From positions 1 to 5,178 of the forward strand of contig JAOPZQ010000314.1 of the NCBI GenBank assembly GCA_025964075.1: 5,178 bases of DNA, read 5' to 3'. A program made the position numbers and the translations under genes. Below the pieces are notes generated by a model. It searched no databases. It was given only the letters and a program-made list of their open reading frames with translations, and was not told the origin of the DNA. Positions 1 through 5,124 of the stretch are shown here, piece after piece (position 1 is the stretch's first letter; every line of letters begins with the position of its first letter). Source of the stretch: Solirubrobacterales bacterium (GTDB lineage Bacteria > Actinomycetota > Thermoleophilia > Solirubrobacterales > Solirubrobacteraceae).

Positions 1-3
1 GCC

Positions 4-58
4 GGATCGGCCGCCGAATCCTCGGAAATACCACCAGTATTCCCTTCGGCTTCGCCGA
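4..58. other. Intergenic segment with three consecutive stem-loops
   Basis: No gene is supported in positions 1-115. This part holds three adjacent inverted repeats: GGAT-CGG (4-10) with CCG-a-ATCC (14-21, one bulged base), GGAAATAC (24-31) with GTATTCCC (37-44, 7 of 8 positions complementary, loop CACCA), and TCGGC (46-50) with GCCGA (54-58, loop TTC). The middle one is AT-rich, which stands out in this GC-rich window. It could be a palindromic intergenic repeat, a transcript 3' end or a structured RNA. The window edge cuts off its left context, so its extent and strand are unknown. Confidence 0.4.
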
Positions 59-94
59 CCGCCCGGCTCGGTCCACGACCACCCCGGACGCACC

Positions 95-111
95 GTCCTG
101 TTTTTCAGGAC
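95..111 (-). terminator. Hairpin after the hxlR stop, possible terminator
   Basis: A perfect 6-bp inverted repeat, GTCCTG (95-100) and CAGGAC (106-111), encloses five T on the plus strand, so the hxlR transcript carries a five-A loop. It begins 4 bases beyond the hxlR stop codon. No U-tract follows in the direction of hxlR transcription, so it is not a classical intrinsic terminator. Hairpins without U-tracts are often proposed as terminators in actinobacteria. The short stem keeps confidence modest. Confidence 0.4.
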
Positions 112-115
112 CCTC

Positions 116-490
116 CTAGGCCGCGGCGGCGGCGAGGCGCTCGGCGTCGAGCTCCACGTCGGCGGCGCACTCGGCGCCGAGCCACTTCGAGCCCCACGTG
201 CGCATGTCGTCGATGATCGGCACGAGCGCGCGGCCCTTGTCGGTCAGCGTGTACTCGACCCTCGGCGGCACCTCCGGGAACGTGCGCCGCTCGACCACGC
301 CCTCCTCCTCCAGCGCGCGGAGGCGGATCGACAGCGTCCGGGGGCTGATGCCCCGAAGGGAGCGCTCCAGCTCGCAGAACCGCGCGCGGCCCTCGGAAAG
401 GTCGCGGACGATGAGGAGCGTCCACTTGCCGCAGATGATGTCCGCGGTCTGGCAGACGGGGCAGCTGGGGTCGGCAGGCATGCTCCGCAT
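116..490 (-). CDS. HxlR-family winged-helix transcriptional regulator
   Basis: This is a 124-aa DNA-binding repressor or activator of the HxlR/MarR-like winged-helix class, of typical family length. Family hallmarks are visible: an N-terminal CPVC segment (Cys10, Cys13) and Cys20, GKWTLLIVRDL at residues 21-31, the recognition-helix stretch GISPRTLSIRLRALEEEGVV (47-66), the wing PPRVEYTLTDKG (75-86), and a closing Trp-rich helix around residues 99-103. Many family members sense electrophiles, quinones or oxidants through N-terminal cysteines, so redox sensing is plausible but not shown. The ATG at 490 gives the longest frame but has no Shine-Dalgarno sequence and sits only one base from a -10-like hexamer. 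The in-frame ATG at 481 (121 aa) fits that promoter better. The gene follows pilT on the same strand but appears to have its own promoter and operator in the 38-bp gap. The effector and target genes cannot be read from the sequence. Confidence 0.93.
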   Translation of the reverse strand: MRSMPADPSCPVCQTADIICGKWTLLIVRDLSEGRARFCELERSLRGISPRTLSIRLRALEEEGVVERRTFPEVPPRVEYTLTDKGRALVPIIDDMRTWGSKWLGAECAADVELDAERLAAAAA

Positions 491-491
491 C

Positions 492-520
492 AGTCTAGCG
501 GCAAGACTTCACGAAGTGAA
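492..520 (-). promoter_or_regulatory. Candidate sigma-70-type promoter of hxlR
   Basis: Reading the minus strand, TTCACT (520-515) resembles the -35 consensus at 4 of 6 positions. It is followed after 17 bases by TAGACT (497-492), which matches the TAnnnT pattern of a -10 box. Transcription would start near 484-487. That is inside or after the first annotated ATG (490) and just before the second in-frame ATG (481), which points to a near-leaderless message from 481. This is a motif reading by eye only. Confidence 0.45.
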
Positions 521-522
521 GT
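506..522. promoter_or_regulatory. Perfect inverted repeat, likely HxlR operator
   Basis: ACTTCAC (506-512) and GTGAAGT (516-522) form a perfect 7-bp palindrome around GAA. It lies 15 bases upstream of the longest hxlR start, between the pilT stop (529) and hxlR, and overlaps the proposed -35 hexamer. HxlR-family dimers bind short palindromes of this kind, often with ACTT/AAGT-like outer arms, frequently at their own promoter. Autorepression is the natural reading, inferred from position and symmetry. Confidence 0.6.
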
Positions 523-528
523 TATGGC

Positions 529-1671
529 TCAGACGGCGCTGGTGGACGCGACGGCGTCCGCGAGATCGTCCATCGTCGTCGCCACGCGGCCGTCGGCGGC
601 GACGAGCAGCTTGAAGTCGTGCGGGCTCGTGGCCACGCGAAGGGCGTCCTCCATCGACACGCGCCCCGCCTGGTAGTGGCCGAGCAGCGCCTGGTCGAAG
701 GTCTGCATCCCGTAGTAGGCGCCCTCGGAGATCACCTCGCGCAGGCGGCCGGTCTGCTCCGGGTCCATGATCATGTCGCGCACGCGGCCGGTCATCCGGA
801 GGACCTCGACGACCGCCACCCGGCCGTCGCCGTCGGGCGTCGGCACGAGACGCTGCGAGACGATCCCGCGAAGCGTGCCGGCGAGCATGGCCCGCGCCTG
901 CTGATGCTGGTGGGGCGGGAAGAAGTCGATGATCCGGTTGACGGACTCGGGCGCGTCCAGCGTGTGGAGCGTCGAGAGCACGAGGTGCCCGGTCTCGGCC
1001 GCCGACAGGGCGGTCTGCACGGTCTCCTCGTCGCGCATCTCCCCGATGAGGATCACGTCCGGGTCCTGGCGCAGGACCCGGCGCAGCGCGCGCTTGAACG
1101 ACTCGGTGTCGAGGCCGACCTCGCGCTGGTTGACGATCGAGCGCTTGTCGGGGTGCAGGAACTCGATCGGGTCCTCGATCGTGACGACGTGCTTGGCGTA
1201 GCGCGTGTTGATCTGGTCGATCATCGCGGCCAGCGTCGTCGACTTCCCGGAGCCGGTGGTGCCGGTCACGAGGATGATCCCCCGCTCCTCGTCGGCGAGC
1301 TCCGAGATCACGGGCGGCAGCCCGAGGTCGGCCACCGAGCGGATCGAGAGCGGGATCGTGCGCATGACGAGCGAGACGAACCCGCGCTGGCGGAAGGCGT
1401 TGACGCGGAACCGGGCGAGCCCGTCGACCGCGTAGGCGAAGTCGACCTCGCCGTCGGCGCCGAACTCGGCGAGCTTCGCCGGATCGCTGAGCATCTGCCG
1501 GAGCACGCCCTCGGTGTCGTCGCCCTGGAGCGGCGCCGAGCCCGGCAGCGGCGAGAGCGCGCCGTTCACGCGGATGAGCGGAACGCTCGGGACCTTGAGG
1601 TGGAGGTCGGAGCCTTCCTGCTGGACGAGATAGCGGAGCGCGGCCGTGAGATCGAGCATCCCGGCGTCCAT
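529..1671 (-). CDS. PilT-type type IV pilus retraction ATPase
   Basis: This 380-aa cytoplasmic hexameric ATPase of the PilT/GspE secretion superfamily would hydrolyse ATP to drive pilus retraction. The N-terminal PAS-like domain (about 1-110) has the family signatures SDLHLKVPSVPLIRVNG (21-37) and LARFRVNAFRQRG (85-97). The RecA-like domain has Walker A GTTGSGKST (137-145, Lys143), the Asp box TIEDPIEF (164-171), Walker B DPDVILIGEMRDEET (203-217, Glu211) and the His box TGHLVLSTLHT (227-237). GMQTFDQAL (321-329) matches the C-terminal PilT signature. Length is slightly above the usual 345-370 residues because of a C-terminal tail. The AIRNL motif important for retraction in studied PilTs is RVRDM here (296-300). 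The frame stays open antisense to the next gene up to 2421, but homology begins at MDAGMLDL, so the ATG at 1671 (or 1659) is chosen; the nearest purine-rich sequence (1693-1686) is a weak ribosome site. No other pilus genes lie in the window. Confidence 0.94.
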   Translation of the reverse strand: MDAGMLDLTAALRYLVQQEGSDLHLKVPSVPLIRVNGALSPLPGSAPLQGDDTEGVLRQMLSDPAKLAEFGADGEVDFAYAVDGLARFRVNAFRQRGFVSLVMRTIPLSIRSVADLGLPPVISELADEERGIILVTGTTGSGKSTTLAAMIDQINTRYAKHVVTIEDPIEFLHPDKRSIVNQREVGLDTESFKRALRRVLRQDPDVILIGEMRDEETVQTALSAAETGHLVLSTLHTLDAPESVNRIIDFFPPHQHQQARAMLAGTLRGIVSQRLVPTPDGDGRVAVVEVLRMTGRVRDMIMDPEQTGRLREVISEGAYYGMQTFDQALLGHYQAGRVSMEDALRVATSPHDFKLLVAADGRVATTMDDLADAVASTSAV

Positions 1672-1758
1672 CGGCGTCCGCGAGGCCCGCCTTGAGCGCT
1701 CCTGGCCCGGCGGTGGACACGTGTGGAGTGCGCTCCCCGGCGGCCTATCGAGGCGGGC
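1672..1758. promoter_or_regulatory. Divergent intergenic region between pilT and the DUF2267 gene
   Basis: These 87 bp separate two divergent genes, so both promoters should lie here, but no convincing -35/-10 pair is visible. Three short palindromes occur: GAGCGCTC (1694-1701), ACACGTGT (1717-1724) and GGAG-TGCG-CTCC (1725-1736). ACACGTGT contains the CACGTG core, a common regulator site, but such 8-mers are also expected by chance in GC-rich DNA. A GTG at 1723 could extend the DUF2267 frame by 12 codons but has no ribosome site. Confidence 0.4.
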
Positions 1759-2538
1759 ATGGACTACGAGCGCTTCATCACGATCGTCGAGCAGGAGGCG
1801 GGCATCGGGCGCGAGGACGCCGTGCGCGCCGCCCAGGCCACGCTGCAGACGCTGGCCGAGCGCATCGACCGGGGCGAGGCGCGCGATCTCGCCGACGAGC
1901 TGCCGGCCGAGCTGGCGCCATGGATCGCCACGACGACGCCCGCGGAGAGATTCGACCTCGACGAGTTCGTCCGCCGCGTGGCCGAGCGCGAGGGCGTCGG
2001 CGAGGCCACCGCCGAGGGCCATGCGCGCGCGGTCTTCGACGCGCTCGGGCGCGCGATCAGCCCGAAGGAGCTCTTCGAGATGCTCGCCGAGCTCCCCGTC
2101 GAGTACGCCCCGCTGCTGCCCCGCGGGCCGTACGTCGACGTCATCTCGGCCGAGCGGTTCTGGCGCCGGGTCGCCGAGCGGGCGGGGACCGACGCGGAGA
2201 CGGCCCGGCGCGCGACCGACGCCGTGCTCGAGACGCTGGCCGAGCGGATCGCCGGCGGCGAGGTCCAGGACCTGATCGACCACCTGCCGATCCCGCTCCA
2301 TCCCCCGCTCCGGCGTGGCCGCGACCACAGCGGCGGGAAGGCGCAGCGGATGTCGCTGGACGAGTTCCTCGACCGCGTGATGGAGCGCGAGGGCGTCGAC
2401 GGCGAGCGGGCGGTCGACCACACGCGCGCGGTCCTCGCGACGCTGAGCGAGGCCGTCGGCGACGAGTTCCTCGACGTCAGGGTGCAGCTGCCGGCCGACT
2501 ACGAGCCGGTGCTGACCGGCGTCAGGAGCGGGACATGA
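1759..2538 (+). CDS. Duplicated DUF2267-domain protein (four half repeats)
   Basis: This 259-aa soluble, charged, helix-rich protein matches the DUF2267 family, whose biochemical role is unknown. It opens with the family-type start MDYERFITIVEQEAG. Four related units can be aligned by eye at about residues 2-56, 66-121, 132-181 and 199-252, each with an (E/D)xF start, a helix-forming Ala/Arg/Glu stretch and an LP close. Units 1 and 3 share TLAERI and GE..DL.D.LP. Units 2 and 4 share L-DEF..RV.EREGV and LP..Y.PxL. The order is therefore ABAB, as if a two-unit domain had been duplicated. A polar linker (184-197) separates units 3 and 4. No signal peptide, membrane segment or catalytic motif is seen. 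The ATG at 1759 has a GAGG ribosome site (1750-1753) and agrees with the family N terminus. The stop overlaps the next start as ATGA, so the two genes are translationally coupled. Confidence 0.88.
   Translation: MDYERFITIVEQEAGIGREDAVRAAQATLQTLAERIDRGEARDLADELPAELAPWIATTTPAERFDLDEFVRRVAEREGVGEATAEGHARAVFDALGRAISPKELFEMLAELPVEYAPLLPRGPYVDVISAERFWRRVAERAGTDAETARRATDAVLETLAERIAGGEVQDLIDHLPIPLHPPLRRGRDHSGGKAQRMSLDEFLDRVMEREGVDGERAVDHTRAVLATLSEAVGDEFLDVRVQLPADYEPVLTGVRSGT
2524..2528 (+). promoter_or_regulatory. Shine-Dalgarno site of the DUF2630 gene
   Basis: AGGAG lies 6 bases before the ATG at 2535, inside the last codons of the DUF2267 gene. It fixes the start of the small downstream gene, which otherwise reads open in frame far upstream as a shadow of the DUF2267 gene. 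Confidence 0.75.
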
Positions 2539-2804
2539 CCGCCTTCCCCGGTCCCGAGCTCGAGCGCCCGCGGACGAAGGACGACGTCGCGCCCCGTCCC
2601 GAGGCCCTCGATGTGTTCGCCCGCATCGAGGGCCTCTCCGGCGAGGAGGAGCGGCTGCTGGCGATCCCGGCCGCCGAGCGCAGCCGGGCCGAGCGGGACC
2701 GGCTCCACGCGATCGCCGGCGAGCTCGACCGCATCTGGGAGCACCTGCGCAAACGGGCCGCGCGCCTCGGCCACCGGCCGGGGTCCGACCCTCAGTTCCC
2801 CTGA
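2535..2804 (+). CDS. Small DUF2630-type protein
   Basis: This is an 89-aa soluble helical protein. Residues 27-75 fit the DUF2630 pattern: a first helix VFARIEGLSGEEERLLAI, then EERDRL-type residues (RAERDRLHAIAGELDRIWEHL, 51-71) leading into a basic RKRAARLG (72-79) and a GSDP end (83-86), similar to the ELDRxWDLLRQRRA and DPD signatures of the family. The function of DUF2630 is unknown. The N-terminal 20 residues (TAFPGPELERPRTKDD) look disordered and lie outside the family core. The start is well supported by AGGAG and by the ATGA overlap with the DUF2267 gene, which implies coordinated production. The gene carries a perfect 13-bp inverted repeat in codons 23-34. Its last 13 bases overlap the 3' end of the convergent nrfD gene. 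The family call rests on pattern memory and is less certain than its neighbours. Confidence 0.8.
   Translation: MTAFPGPELERPRTKDDVAPRPEALDVFARIEGLSGEEERLLAIPAAERSRAERDRLHAIAGELDRIWEHLRKRAARLGHRPGSDPQFP
2601..2636 (+). repeat. Perfect 13-bp inverted repeat inside the DUF2630 gene
   Basis: GAGGCCCTCGATG (2601-2613) is exactly reverse-complementary to CATCGAGGGCCTC (2624-2636), with a 10-base spacer. A U-G and a G-C pair can extend the RNA stem inward to 15 pairs with a 6-base loop (2616-2621). The arms encode EALD and RIEGL. The structure begins 66 bases after the start codon, so it could slow ribosomes, terminate early transcripts or be an RNA-processing site. A perfect GC-rich 13-bp stem is stronger than the usual coding background, but its function is unknown. 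Confidence 0.7.
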
Positions 2805-4150
2805 CCGCCGCGCAGGACGGATTCGACGCCGAGGCTCGCGCGGCGCAGCGTCTCGGTCCACGCGCGGGCCAGGGCGCCGGCGGGACCGACGAGCGGCCGG
2901 CGCTCCGCCGAGAGCTCCCGCGTCGCGCGCGGCGGGTGCCCGAGCCGGTCCTCGAGCGTGACCTTCCCGCGCGCGGTGCGCGCGACCGCCTCGTCGTCGC
3001 GCGCGGAGGCCTTGCCCGCCTCGACCCAGGCGAAGCGGAACGCGAGCCCGCCGGCGAGGTAGCACGCGCTCGCGGCGTGCTGGGCGCGCGTCGTCCCGAT
3101 CCGGCCGCGCGCCGCCTGCAGCGCGAGGCCGGTGCCCGTCGCCAGCTTCGCCGCCCGGAACCAGAGCGCGGGACGGCCCTGGCCGAGCACGTCGGAGGCC
3201 CGCTCGAGACGGCGGTCGTTGATCGTCGAGAGCGTGAGCTCCGCGACCATCGCCCCCGTCTCGATGGTGCTCAGGACGTGGCGCGTCGGGTGGTCGTGCG
3301 GGAGTCCGCGAGCCGAGAGGGTCAGCCGCGTCGCCGCGGCGCCGGTGGCCGTCGCGGTGGCGACGAAGATCGGGCCGAGGAAGAGCCGGCTGCGCGCCCA
3401 GATCGGGACGGCGGTCGAGGCGAGCAGGACCCCGGTGTAGGAGCCGAGGTAGCTGCCGAGCGCCGCCGTTCCCGCCCCGAGCGCCCGGGCGGCGCGCGGG
3501 CGGCCGACCACGTCGGCGCCGACCGCCGCGGCGCCGGTGGCGCTGAACGCCGCGAGGCACCAGGCGCCGAGGTTCATCGGCGAGCGCGGCTTGAAGATCC
3601 GCAGCATGTTGAGGAAGCGCGCGGGGCGGCCGAGGTCGGCGATCAGCAGGAGCGGCGCCGGCGCCACCGCTCCCAGCGCGACCTTGCGGGCGGTCGCCGC
3701 CGAGCGCTCGTCGCCGGCGAGGTCGCACGCCAGCGCCACGAACGACGACCCCGAGGCGATCCCTCCGACCCAGAAGTAGACCGGGACCTCCCAGGTCCAC
3801 ACCGGCGCCTTGATGAGCGGGCCCTGCACGCGTCCGGGCTCCGACCCGGAGCGCATCCGGCGGTTGGCGTCCGCCACCTGGCCCGGCGCCGGCTCGGCCT
3901 GCGCGTAGCTCGTGCGCCGGAAGAGGAACGACCACCGCATGTCACCCCAGCGGGGACGGGCGAGCGTCACGTGCGCCCCCTCGCGGGCCCGCCGCCACGA
4001 CGCCGGCCCGCCGCGCTTCCCCGTCGCCGGGCGCATGTCGCGCGACTCGGAGTCGTGGTCGGCGACCCACGCGGTCCCGCGACCGGCGGTGGTGACCGGC
4101 GGCTCCTCGTCGGGCGCGACGCCGGGCGGGATGTCGAACTGCTCGGTCAT
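2792..4150 (-). CDS. NrfD-family membrane subunit, likely of formate dehydrogenase
   Basis: This 452-aa integral membrane protein would pass electrons from the Fe-S subunit to quinone, taking the place that cytochrome b (FdnI) has in E. coli FdnGHI. NrfD signatures are clear: WTWEVPVYFWVGGIASGSSF (118-137), DLGRPARFLNMLRIFKPRSP (172-191) followed by MNLGAW (192-197), and GSYTGVLLASTAVPIW (236-251). Hydrophobic segments lie near 120-142, 156-172, 193-214, 224-248, 256-275, 292-311, 330-347 and 356-376, giving about eight helices as in NrfD. The first roughly 110 residues are a polar, probably cytoplasmic extension (about 30-83 includes WVADHDSESRD and a PRWGDMRWSFLF stretch) not present in short NrfDs. 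The C-terminal 75 residues are also polar and basic. The ATG at 4150 overlaps the Fe-S gene stop as ATGA and lacks its own Shine-Dalgarno site, so translation is probably coupled. No haem-ligand pattern was recognised. Confidence 0.9.
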   Translation of the reverse strand: MTEQFDIPPGVAPDEEPPVTTAGRGTAWVADHDSESRDMRPATGKRGGPASWRRAREGAHVTLARPRWGDMRWSFLFRRTSYAQAEPAPGQVADANRRMRSGSEPGRVQGPLIKAPVWTWEVPVYFWVGGIASGSSFVALACDLAGDERSAATARKVALGAVAPAPLLLIADLGRPARFLNMLRIFKPRSPMNLGAWCLAAFSATGAAAVGADVVGRPRAARALGAGTAALGSYLGSYTGVLLASTAVPIWARSRLFLGPIFVATATATGAAATRLTLSARGLPHDHPTRHVLSTIETGAMVAELTLSTINDRRLERASDVLGQGRPALWFRAAKLATGTGLALQAARGRIGTTRAQHAASACYLAGGLAFRFAWVEAGKASARDDEAVARTARGKVTLEDRLGHPPRATRELSAERRPLVGPAGALARAWTETLRRASLGVESVLRGGQGN

Positions 4151-5124
4151 CGGTGGCGCAGGAACGCCGCGGCGACGCCGGCGGCGGCGAGGAACCCGGC
4201 GCCCACCGCGGCGAGCGTCGCGGGCACGACGTTCTCCTGGACCGGCGACTCGGCCTGAGCCGGCAGGCCATAGCGCTCGGGGGGCTCCGTGAGCAGGAAG
4301 AACGCGCCGAGGCCGCCGGCGAGCTCCTGATCGGGATCGTCGCCGGCGCCGTAGAGATAGGCCCCGTCGATGCCGCGGCCGTGGAGCTCGGCGACGCGGC
4401 GGCCCGCGAGCTCGACGAGCTCCTCGTAGGGACCGAACTGGATCGAATCGGTCGGGCACGCCTTCGCGCATGCGGGCTCGAGCCCGTCCTCGAGGCGGTC
4501 GTAGCAGAGCGTGCACTTGCCGGCGCGGCCGTCCTCGGGATCGCGGTCGACGACGCCGAACGGGCACGCCGGCACGCAGTAGCCGCAGCCGTTGCAGACG
4601 TCGGGCTGGAGGACGACCGTGCCGTACTCGGTGCGGACGAGCGCGCCCGTCGGGCAGGCGTCGAGGCAGCCGGCGTTCGTGCAGTGCTTGCACACGTCCG
4701 ACATGAACACCCACTCGTCCATGCGCGCGACGGCCGCGGCGACGTCGACGCCGGCGGGGAGCGACGGCGCAGCCGGATGACTCACCTGGCCTCCATCCGG
4801 GCGAGCCTGGATGGCGAGCGGAGGCCCTGGGTGAGCGCCGCCGTTCTCGAGCGCGCGCTCGGCCTCCTCGCGCAGCGCCGGCGCGGGCTCGAGCAGCTCG
4901 ACGAACCGGACGTGGCCCCACGTCGAGGCGGACAGCTCGCCCGTGTGGTCATACGAGCCGCCGCGCACGAACTGCGAGCCGTCCGCGGGCAGGTCGTTCC
5001 ACTGCTTGCACGCGACCTCGCACGCCTTGCAGCCGATGCACACGGACGTGTCGGTGAAGAAGCCCATCCGCTCGGCGCCGGAGCGATGGATGGCGAGCTC
5101 GGTCGGCGGCGACGCGGTGCTCAC
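4147..5124 (-). CDS. Formate dehydrogenase-type four-cluster [4Fe-4S] subunit (FdnH/FdhB-like)
   Basis: This 325-aa electron-transfer subunit would link a molybdopterin catalytic subunit to the membrane subunit. Sixteen cysteines form four [4Fe-4S] sites: C29/32/35/39 (CIGCKACEVAC), C145/148/153/157 (CKHCTNAGCLDAC), C177/180/183/187 (CNGCGYCVPAC) and C204/207/219/223 (CTLC...CAKAC). The order and spacing match E. coli FdnH, as do SYDHTGELSASTWGHVRF (57-74), RVAELHGRG (243-251) and a C-terminal membrane helix near 299-321 that would anchor it. Between cluster segments, residues about 78-137 form an Ala/Pro/Gly-rich insertion much longer than in FdnH, and a 55-bp DNA palindrome lies within it. 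The GTG at 5124 is supported by AAGGAG 8 bases upstream and a GTGA overlap with the preceding gene; an ATG at 5067 would still keep all cysteines. No Tat or Sec signal is seen in this subunit. Formate is inferred from the FdnH-like pattern; another molybdopterin enzyme is possible. Confidence 0.92.
   Translation of the reverse strand: MSTASPPTELAIHRSGAERMGFFTDTSVCIGCKACEVACKQWNDLPADGSQFVRGGSYDHTGELSASTWGHVRFVELLEPAPALREEAERALENGGAHPGPPLAIQARPDGGQVSHPAAPSLPAGVDVAAAVARMDEWVFMSDVCKHCTNAGCLDACPTGALVRTEYGTVVLQPDVCNGCGYCVPACPFGVVDRDPEDGRAGKCTLCYDRLEDGLEPACAKACPTDSIQFGPYEELVELAGRRVAELHGRGIDGAYLYGAGDDPDQELAGGLGAFFLLTEPPERYGLPAQAESPVQENVVPATLAAVGAGFLAAAGVAAAFLRHR
4781..4835. repeat. 55-bp imperfect palindrome within the Fe-S subunit gene
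   Basis: Three nested arms pair across this segment: CTCACC (4781-4786) with GGTGAG (4830-4835), GGCCTCC (4788-4794) with GGAGGCC (4820-4826), and ATCC preceded by C (to 4798) with GGATG (4809-4813). About 18 pairs form with small internal loops. It encodes residues 97-115 of the Fe-S protein, inside the poorly conserved insertion. It may be an inserted palindromic element kept in frame, or a chance product of relaxed low-complexity coding. Confidence 0.55.
5064..5098. repeat. Second palindrome sharing CCATCCG...GGATGGCGAGC with 4793-4819
   Basis: CCATCCG (5064-5070) and GGATGGCGAGC (5088-5098) recur at 4793-4799 and 4809-4819, in the same order and orientation with different spacers. Here CCAT-c-CGCTC (5064-5073) also pairs with GAGCG-ATGG (5081-5089). 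It covers the first 20 codons of the Fe-S gene. Shared CCATCC/GGATGG arms suggest related palindromic elements, but the matches are short. Confidence 0.35.

Noticed and set aside
1..58. Minus-strand peptide EYWWYFRGFGGRSG across the AT-rich palindrome
   Set aside because: No start codon, ribosome site or stop context supports a gene, and the palindrome explains the unusual residues.
619..1695. Long plus-strand open frame opposite pilT
   Set aside because: It is a complementary-frame shadow of pilT, rich in Arg/Val/Asp/His, with no recognisable domain.
1723..1758. GTG start at 1723 for the DUF2267 gene
   Set aside because: There is no ribosome site, and the added 12 residues do not resemble the family; MDYERF at 1759 does.
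1672..2421. 250-codon upstream extension of the pilT frame
   Set aside because: It runs antisense to the DUF2267 gene, and PilT homology begins at MDAGMLDL. The extension is an open frame caused by GC-rich codon bias.
3838..3852. GCTCCG-ACC-CGGAGC hairpin in nrfD
   Set aside because: A 6-bp GC-rich stem within coding sequence is expected by chance at this base composition.
2936..4258. 440-codon plus-strand open frame opposite nrfD
   Set aside because: It is antisense to a clearly conserved membrane protein, and its Arg/Ala/Glu-rich composition is typical of shadow frames.
4151..4921. Upstream extension of the nrfD frame to 4921
   Set aside because: It overlaps the Fe-S gene in another frame. 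The ATGA-coupled ATG at 4150 fits the operon, and the extension is Arg-rich shadow sequence.
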